Shown here: piece by piece, positions 36,601 through 45,600 of the stretch
Layout: each line of letters opens with the position of its first letter
How positions within the stretch are numbered: position 1 is the stretch's first letter
Assembly (NCBI GenBank): GCA_008508345.1
Contig: QNGE01002984.1
Location: 8,981 to 72,980 of the forward strand
DNA length: 64,000 bases
Direction of reading: 5' to 3'
Source of the DNA: Paragonimus westermani
Taxonomy: Eukaryota; Platyhelminthes; Trematoda; Plagiorchiida; Troglotrematidae
Translations under genes and position numbers: made by a program
The notes under the pieces: model-generated
Database searches by the model: none
What the model was told of the DNA's origin: nothing
Seen by the model: only the letters and a program-made list of their open reading frames with translations

Positions 36601-39600
36601 GACAGGCGATGCTCAGAGGGCGTTCACGCGAGTGCAACAAGTGATGAACGAACAAAATCTGGCGCTGAAACTTCCGAATACTAAGAGAACGTTCATCGTA
36701 GCAGCAGATGCCAGTGACTGTTATACTCACACAAAAGGAAGGAGTAATCGAATGTGCCAGCAGATCCCTTACCCCAACAGAGCAAAAGTATTCAACCACC
36801 GAGAAGGGATGTTTGGCAGTCCTCTGGGCACTGGACAGTTGGAGGCCGTACGTGTTGAATCAGCAGTTCCACATGGAGATGGATCACAAACCTCCAGAGT
36901 GGATCAAGACTGCGATGGACCCGAGAGATAAATTGGCCCAATGGGCGTTGCGTTTACAGGAATATGATTTCACGATCAGTCATGTGCCTGGTTCTAGCAG
37001 CTGTTTCGTTGATTTTCCTTCTCGATCGCAGGCATATGACGAATTTCCCAAAGTGACTTTTGGAGTAAGTGGCTTGGTACTGGAGCGAGATCCACAAACA
37101 CCGGTGTGCCTAGCGCGTCCGGAAAAAGTCCTCCGGTAGGTGGTTGACCCTCTGGAAAGAGGCGTGAGGATCCCAACAAATACTAGGGATGAAGAGCCAA
37201 AAATAATCGCCTCTCAATGGAGTTGGTTTAAACAGTGCAGGTATATTAACCTGGCAGCGTGGCGTTGGCCATTCTCATTTGGTAGTCATCCGATACAACT
37301 TACGAGGAAACTGCCATGAAATGGCACACACCGGATGCACCAGGGCATACGATCTGCTGTAACAAAGAGATCGAAGCGACTGGCTTTCCGAATCAAAAGA
37401 CATCTCTACGGTGATAGACATGACGATGAAGCAAATCGTAGTGAACTACGGTGTACCAAAGGCGATCTTGACGGATCAGGTACCATACTTCGAGAGCGAG
37501 GGGTTTCGAACATGCATGCAGCGGCTGGGAATCAAGCGCATCGTAACGATACCATATCACTCACGGACGAATGGATTCACTGAACGTAACAACCAAACAA
37601 TCAAAGAATGGTTGTTAGCTAAGGGAGACGACTGGAGGTCTGAGTTAGCACTGGTGTTATTGACCCACCGTGCGTCTGTGCAGACGAACACGAAGAAACC
37701 TCCATTTCAATTGATGTGCATCAGAACCCCTCGGCTTTCGGTGGGTCAAAATATTGGAATATGGCCACAGTGCAGCGATTCCACTAGAGAGTCGGTTTCA
37801 GAAAGAGAATAAGCCAAACGAATTCTGAGGGTGTCGCGGACACACAAAAGAGCAATCGGCAGGTCAGTGGCTCTGCCTAAATGGAAAGATCCGTATGTAG
37901 TAATTTCCAAACGGGGCCCAGTATACGCGATCAAAAGGGACGGCAAGACGAAACGAATGCATGGTATTGAATTAGCAAAGTAGCACGATATGCCGGCGCG
38001 GCCAACCAGCAGAAGTTTAATAACCCGGGAGGCGAAGCTGCGTCGGTCGAAGAGAATTCGTCAGCAGAAGCAAATGAGCCAAGGAACCTCGGAAGAGGAA
38101 GGAGTGTTGTTTAATAGACAGCTTCGTTTTTGAATGGTATAGTACTCATAGTTTGGGAATTAATGGGCAAATGTCAACCCCAGGAAGACGATGGAGCGGA
38201 AACGACTATTAGAATAGTGTGTACGCGCTATGGGGCACGTGCTACTAGAACGAACGACAGTGTATTGCTGCCCAATGCGTCAGCCAATGTCAGCCTTGCA
38301 AATGAGTGTACGCATTCGTGGTCCTATGTTTCAGCATAACCTGTACAGGATTTCGTACGACAAACAATTTCACAGGCTAAGCGTCATTTGCGGCCACAAC
38401 AAGTGTTTTTTCAAGGTATTTTTGAGTAACCAACAGAATGCACTTACTTTCACGTCGTTATCGTTCCCTCAAGTGTTCAGGTCGGTCATCATCATCATCG
38501 TAGACAGCAGTGCATCAGTGGTTCAGGTCGGTCGTGCATACCTTGACAGAAACGGAACTGCATAATCATCGTTCGCTTCATTATTTTCCCACCGTGCTGT
38601 GAGGATCATGTTTCTGAGTCAGTTCTACGTCACGGTTTACCCCTTAGTTGGTCCCTCGGATTAAACTGAGATTTGTAGTTAAGTAATGGTGAGCGTGTGA
38701 TGTGAGTTTGAGCGATTTGAGGTTCTTTTTCACTCCATATCGCTAGTTCCCCAGCGGAGGCCCAAATGGTGATTTTCACTAACTGCGCATTCAAGACAAC
38801 CACAACGTCAAAGTCAGTGTTGCTGTGATTGTCAGACTTTTTCCCTTTTAACTATATTGTTGATCTATATTCTTTGTGAGGCTCAGATCTCTTATTGTCG
38901 TATAGACACATTCAGTCTTTAGATACACTGGGGGAGTATTGTCCTTGGTTGCGGCTGATCTTGACGGCAACCCACGGGATGTACGGTCTGCGTGCTTCGC
39001 GTACTCTGGTCGGACACGTATCGTTTGTTCAGGGTTAGAGCAGAGCCTTGAGACAGAGGATTGTATCCGCGACCTTCAAAAGTCAATTCTCTGGTTTTCT
39101 GGTATATCGAACTGTTTGGTCGTATGATGTAAGGGCACATCTGAGGCTGCATACTATTTTCTTACTGAGCGTTGTACTGCTTTGCGTTAAACACGCCGAA
39201 TTAATCCATGGGCTTGACTGAAACAATCTTCATCAGTTATCGGTGACTTTGCCTGTTTTTGATAGACGGCAAGTCATACACGAGACCTCTCTATTTCAGC
39301 TCAATCAAACGTTTCACTCGGTACTTGGTTGTCATTGACTATTCTATCCAGGGAAGCTTACTGTGACTTTCTTCGATTAGTACCAGTCAATCGCTGTCAG
39401 TTTTCGCTAGCTAATTACCGTCTATGTCAATCAAGTATTTACTTGTTGCGCAATGTTCACAATAAACTCCACTGTCTTTGAAGCAGCTATTGTTCATCTG
39501 AAAGTATCAATTCTCGTCAGCCTTTTTCAAACAGAGTTGTGAAGTCATCCAAAACCTAACGCATTTTCCAGTTAACCTTCTTCATGATCTCTCTTTTTTT

Positions 39601-42600
39601 ACCATTTCAGTTAATATCTTCCGGCCATCAGCTCTTGAATGCGATGGCTTTTATGTGACCGGATTTTAGGTTTTACCAGGAGAGAAATGTGTTAACCGAG
39701 GAACAAAAAATGTTGGACAGTTTATCAAGTGGAGGTGGTGCAAATGGAGGTGAATAAAAAGTGCATGATAGATCACTAGTTTGAGGACTCGTCAGCGTCG
39801 AACATTCAAACACACTGAAGCGAAATTCAGACATATATGCAGATTTACTAATCCGTGGGAATGGATTTGAAAGGCGCCATACGTCAAGTAGATGGAATTT
39901 TAAAATTCGCAAATGTGACTATAGAGTTAGACAAATTCTGACCACAAGAATGTTGTATACGCAGTGAACTGTCTCTCGTACTTTCATTTCAGGGCATGGT
40001 CCCTTGAGCTTTTATCTGTTCTCATTGAGAGGAGGTCTCTTTGGTGGACAATACTTCAGGTCTCGTTAAGTCTTTTTGTTGTTTGTGTGGGCATCATCGA
40101 CGATTTTTTTTTAATGATTTAAAAACAGGTAGTACCAACAGCAGGGATTTTCGGTTGTATCCTGGTGAAACGCCGCTGTTGGCGAAGATCCAGTCTGACA
40201 ATTCTTCATTCACGTGGACGTTGATGAAATATGCGATTTTACGTTCTCTTTGTTTTAAGGGAATTGGTGCGATTAACTCCCGTGATTTTTTCTCCCTTAT
40301 ATGTTTTAGACAAAACACTCGCTACTCCGGTGGTTTTCACAGTAACCATCGTGTCATTAAGTGGTTATGGGACATACTACGACGCGATTTCACCGACGAA
40401 GAACGTGGCCTGTTTCTGAAGGCGAGTTCCCGCTGTTGTTGCTTCTTTTGCAGGCATTCTTCGTTGTCATCCAGTAGTTGCACAGAAGACTTATAAAATA
40501 CTGCTATCTATTGGCGTTTGCAAATCACTGAAGATTATGACTAGATTTTCTACCTCCGGGCGTAAACTCCTGTTAGCAATCCATATGATGTCCGCTGATG
40601 ATACGGCTGATCAAAGTGCATTGATTTCCCCATTTTCACTAGTCGCTGTTTTACTAATGCTGACCAGCATCCGTCGCGTTTATGCATCTGACTCATGACC
40701 ATTGGTTTGGTTATCACCAACTACGTTTCAGGGACAGCTAACGCCGGATATATTCTACCAGGAGATAGACCTACCTGGTTGCTCTATCTTTCGTAAGGGT
40801 CGGTTGGTCAGCAAACGAGGAGGCGTAGCAATCTACGTCAGTGCTGATTTATGCGCAGCCCTAAGCAGTTTCTGTATACAAATATCAGAACATCTCACTG
40901 ATCACACGTCATTGTCGGCGTTACTTATCTCCCATCCGTAGCCCCAGAACGGGATGAAAGGACACACAGTGCCGTTAAGACGGGCCACCGCTGTCCTTGA
41001 ATATTGCTCCATCGTTCTAAGCCACTTTATCCTCCCGTATGCAGGTCTCGGTAGCTGGCTAACCTCCGGTACTGCACCCACTGAGCACGTCAACTAACCC
41101 ACGATTTGAAGAGGAGGTCACAAACCATCCCAACTGGACATGGTGTTAACTACTTAACCCTACCTGGTGGACATAATCGAAGTTGGTGCGCCATTATGCG
41201 CAGGCGACCACGCAACAATCAGCTTCCACTGAATATCTGGTGTCACGATCACCTGCCCCCTACATTGACCTGACGCAATTCCAGACGAACCGACTTTCGA
41301 AAGTTACGGGAAAATTTATCTCATGCCAACTGGCCACCACTTGACGAGTGTAGCACAGTAGGTTAACATCTGGAGCACATTACGTTACACCTGAACACGG
41401 CGATAACTAGTTCAGTCCCACTTTACATTTCAGGCTCCACCTGCAAGCCGTCTTGGCTCGCAACATCAACCAGACGTCCAATGAAAGAGAAGTGGGCCTT
41501 GTGGGATGCATTTTTTTCCTAAAGGAGATCGCGCCTCACATCTGGCGTTCAAATGTCGTAACCAATGCACAGCAGCCGTACGCACCGATAACACGGTTCA
41601 CCAAGTATCACTTGCAAGATCCATTGCTGACCGTCATAAAGGATTCTTTGGGCACGTGGCTTCCCTGACCAGATCGAAAGCTGCCATATCATCTCTCATG
41701 GGTCCTTCAGGACTTTCTACTTCTAATCTCCGAGGCAGCTGATGTGTTACGTGCTCAACATGCATATGTCTTTAGTGACTCCGCCTAGACGGAACCGTGT
41801 GTCAAAGTTTTCTATCTTAATCTTCCTTCAAATTCATCTTCTAATTCCACCCCGGCTAACGTACGCGGTAATTTACTCCTGCTTTACACTGATTAGTCAC
41901 CGGGGCTTGATGAATTACCCCCCTCATGCTGAAAGAATACGCAGATGGGCTGGTGGAACTGCTTATCCGTCTGTTCCAACTTTCATACTTTACTGGTTGT
42001 ATTCCAGCCACCTGCAAGCACAGCGTCATCTCTTCCATCTACAAGGGCGGGGATTGAACGAACGCCATCAACTTTAGACCGGTTGCCTTATTACCGAGCA
42101 TTTTCAAAGTAATGGAGAGTATAGTAGACGATTTCATAATGAACCACTCAGATACTAACTTAACGGAGCACCGCGGCTTCAGAAATGGTCACTCCTGCAC
42201 GACCAACCTACTGGTTGCCTCTGACTCATGGACAAAGCTGTCTAAGAACGCCCTCTGGATGATGTGTTGCCAGATTTCATAAAGGCACTCGGTAAAGTTG
42301 ATCACAGTATCCTGCTGGACGGATTAGATAACATATGTTTATGCAGTGAGGCTTTTTGTGGTTCAAACAAGACCTATCCTGTAGCAAATACACAGCTAGG
42401 GTCTGCAAGGAATTATCCAGGCCATTCAGCTTCACAAGGCTCTATGCTGGGTCCTCCATTATTTTTAGCCTACGTTAGCGGTCTCTCAGGTGTTGGTAAC
42501 TCTTCTTTTGTGATATGTATTATACGAAGCCATGGAGCGTTTTACGTAACGTTGAATACACAGAAGACTTCCAAAGAGACCCGGATGCTCTGCATCTATG

Positions 42601-45600
42601 GTCCGTGGGAAATCGACTGTCCTTCAACTCGTTCAATTAGAAGACTGCACGCTCGTCATCACAGCACTAGAACATGTATCGGTGACGCTGCTCCAGCCAT
42701 ATCCATCAGGAGCGCGACCTAGGTACCGTTATTACATCAGATCTCTTCCCTAGTACTAACAATATGCTCTTGGTAAAGAAAGCCAGTAGCGGGCTAGCAA
42801 TGCTTAGCAGGGTTCTTGGGAGTTTCCCAGTCGAAAGCTTCTCACGTGTCCATAACACACTGAGAAGGCCACTGCTAGAAGTCAACGTTCAGGTGTGTGC
42901 GCCGTACTGGAAGAAAGACGTCTGTTCTAGAGGCTCTTTAAAAACGGGCCACTAAGATGGTCAAGGGTCTATCCCCCTTGTTGTATGAGGACCGTTTATC
43001 CAAACCGGAACTATTCCTTTTAATCTACAGGCGTTTGAGCGGCGATCTTATACTAACACAAAATCCTATGTTCCCCGAGTCACCCAAAAAAAAATCTTTC
43101 CACACTTGCCTGCCTAGTGAGTCTCAGGGGCCATAAGTACAAGATTGCCATACCACGTAGTAGTCTCTTATGTAGACGGCATACTTTTGCTTCTCGAATC
43201 TGTTTGATATGGAATGCACCACCTACGACGATCGTCCTGGCACTGTCAGTCGATGCATTCAAGTAGCAGCCAGGTGACTGGATTATTCCAAGGTGACCGA
43301 TGGTAGTCGGACACATATAGCCTCTGGTACCTTCACTGGTGTAATTTCCTCCCTCGCTCGTCTTTTCCTTCTCCATCTGGTCTTGCATTCAATAATTCCA
43401 TTGTTATACAACGAGGCGGTGCAACCTAGCTAAGTTCTGGACTACTGCTAGCTGCTCCAGCACAACACACCTCATATCCTCTCACCATTTCACCAGCTCA
43501 CGTGATCAGAACAGACGGATAACACTGTCTGTCAAATTGAGATCGGATCTGCTATGAAACTACACATCTCATGCTGCTGATTCATACCTGAATACCTTGA
43601 GACATGGATACTATACAAGTATTATGCTTCCAGCTCCGCTATAAACTACTTTGCGCGACAAAAGACGCAAATTATCGCTTCACTGCCAAGTCCTTGGTGT
43701 TGCATATTTAACACGATTAGGCAAATTCATGTAAGTCGTGTTCATCCTAATCAGTGAATGAATGATAAGTTACGATACGCAAAGCGGTTGGTCCTATTTT
43801 TAGCTACACTCTTAATGTGGACTCATGTCACTACCTTACTCAGTCTGTTGAGTTGGAAAGCACTGTGATCGACTGTTAACATTCGGTCTTTGAATTTTAT
43901 CAAGGAACAAGTATAGTGACTCCTACAGGCAACACTGCGCGTCTTCCTGATTCATTGCGGCATCTCTATTCATCCTTGAGTTCGTTGTAACGGTTTCATT
44001 TATAATGTGCATGACTGATTACAACTTGCGCATACTCTCCCTCTTGCTAATCTGTTGAAGGTAGCCTTGAGGCTCGTGTGCGTTAAATGTTGTGAGGGTA
44101 TTGGTGTATTCTTCGATGAAGCCATATCGTGTTACTAAGTTGCAGATATCGTTAATCAATTACGTTTGCTACTGTTTTGTCTGAAGGATAATCTTTTTAT
44201 TCAGCCTTAAAATCTGGCTGACTCATTTGGACGATGAGTAGCGTGCATCTGACTCCGACTAATATGTTTCCTTGTGGTGGTGACTTCCCTGTAGCACTAA
44301 CGTGGTCCATCCGCATGCTTTCTGGACGGGTAGATCCCGTAAACTTCTGAGCATGATAGTCTGTTTTCACAGTTTCCAGCACGTTTTACATGTACTCTGT
44401 TCGCGTGTGTTGGGCTATACTAGTCGCCACGATTTTCATCCGTTTATACCCTGGGTTCAAAGCGCGATCTCTTTGAAATGGTAGCTTGTTTTTTTAAGTT
44501 ATTTTTTTTCATCAATGGTCTTGTTCGTTTTCCAGTTGATTCCAGTGTCCCTTTCCTTCCATCTTCTACTCTGACTTCAGCATAACTCTGTCACTGGTTA
44601 AGTTTCATATCTGTATGTAACAGATAATGTACCTCTTTCTAAACAGACTGTCCATAAGAATGGGATTTTTTAGACAGGCGTGCGAGCGTCCAATAAACAA
44701 TCAATATCTTACCCTCTCATAAGAACGGAGAAACGCCATATAGATGACAAACTGGTTTCAGCTGAGCCGAACGAAGTGACTACATCCAATGTTTTGCCTT
44801 TGTTCTACCAGCGTTGGGTTTATTTATAAATCACAATGGATCGTGGCCTTCTGCTGATCAGCATTCAGAAGAGTTGTGTTAACTGACTATACTTATTAGC
44901 TCTGGGTTCATAGCTCAGGCCTAATTGGGGCAAATCAATCACGGTGTAATTGGCCCGTTGCTGCACGTTTGTGATTCTCCTCCAACCGTATTTGTCAAGT
45001 TTTCCTATTTCCATAAATTCCTGTGGGCCATAACGATTCAACACTAAACGAAATAGGCAATGGACTTGTGGTTCTTAACAGTACATTTTGCATTCCCTAT
45101 GGTATAATCATTGAAGTGGAGTATATCCGTACCAACTATAAACGGAGTCATTGGTTTACGCATCAACTTTCAAGTCAGTAATTTAGGAAACCATCTCATC
45201 TCGGGTCGTGACGTCATATTAGGTACGTTAATCTAACTACAGTGAAATTCCTTTGAAATAGGCCGGTTGTGTCATCGGTCACTCTAGGTGACTGAATCAT
45301 ATCACGAGGCTCTTGCTGTCCTCGCTTTTAGCTTTGTCGTACTATGATTTTAATATATACCACGAGTTTCAATGGATTCCACAGAAACAAGCCCAGGTGA
45401 AGTGTACTATAAGATCCCGGAGACCATTGCACAAGTTCATTTTGACCGTTTGGAAATGCATTGTCCAACTGATCCTTCGCACAGTCAGATTCATCTTCGT
45501 GGTGGATATCCTATTGTCGAAAGATCCTAACAAAGAAGTGCAGCTGTATGGCCTCCACGGCTGCAGTAGAAAGTCGCCACTTTTTTGAATAGCATCTCAT

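Larger units (their letters stand above)
34741..38000 (+). mobile_element. Ty3/gypsy LTR-retrotransposon, internal region, degenerate
   Basis: Domains occur in gypsy order on the + strand: Gag-like helix ([16 protein letters not shown]), a zinc-knuckle tail (GHWKKDCP), protease (VDTGTA, Asp at 35396), reverse transcriptase (35760-36388), RNase H (36600-37030), integrase (37300-37812) and a GPY/F-like module (to 37981). It is broken: a stop at 35015 in Gag, a stop within the zinc knuckle at 35228, YEND in place of YxDD, a shortened RT palm, frame changes near 36720 and before 37411, and loss of most of the integrase core before 37400. No LTR pair, primer site or target duplication was found. 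It lies in UBE3B intron 25 in the gene's orientation. The gypsy clade was not assigned. Confidence 0.93.
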
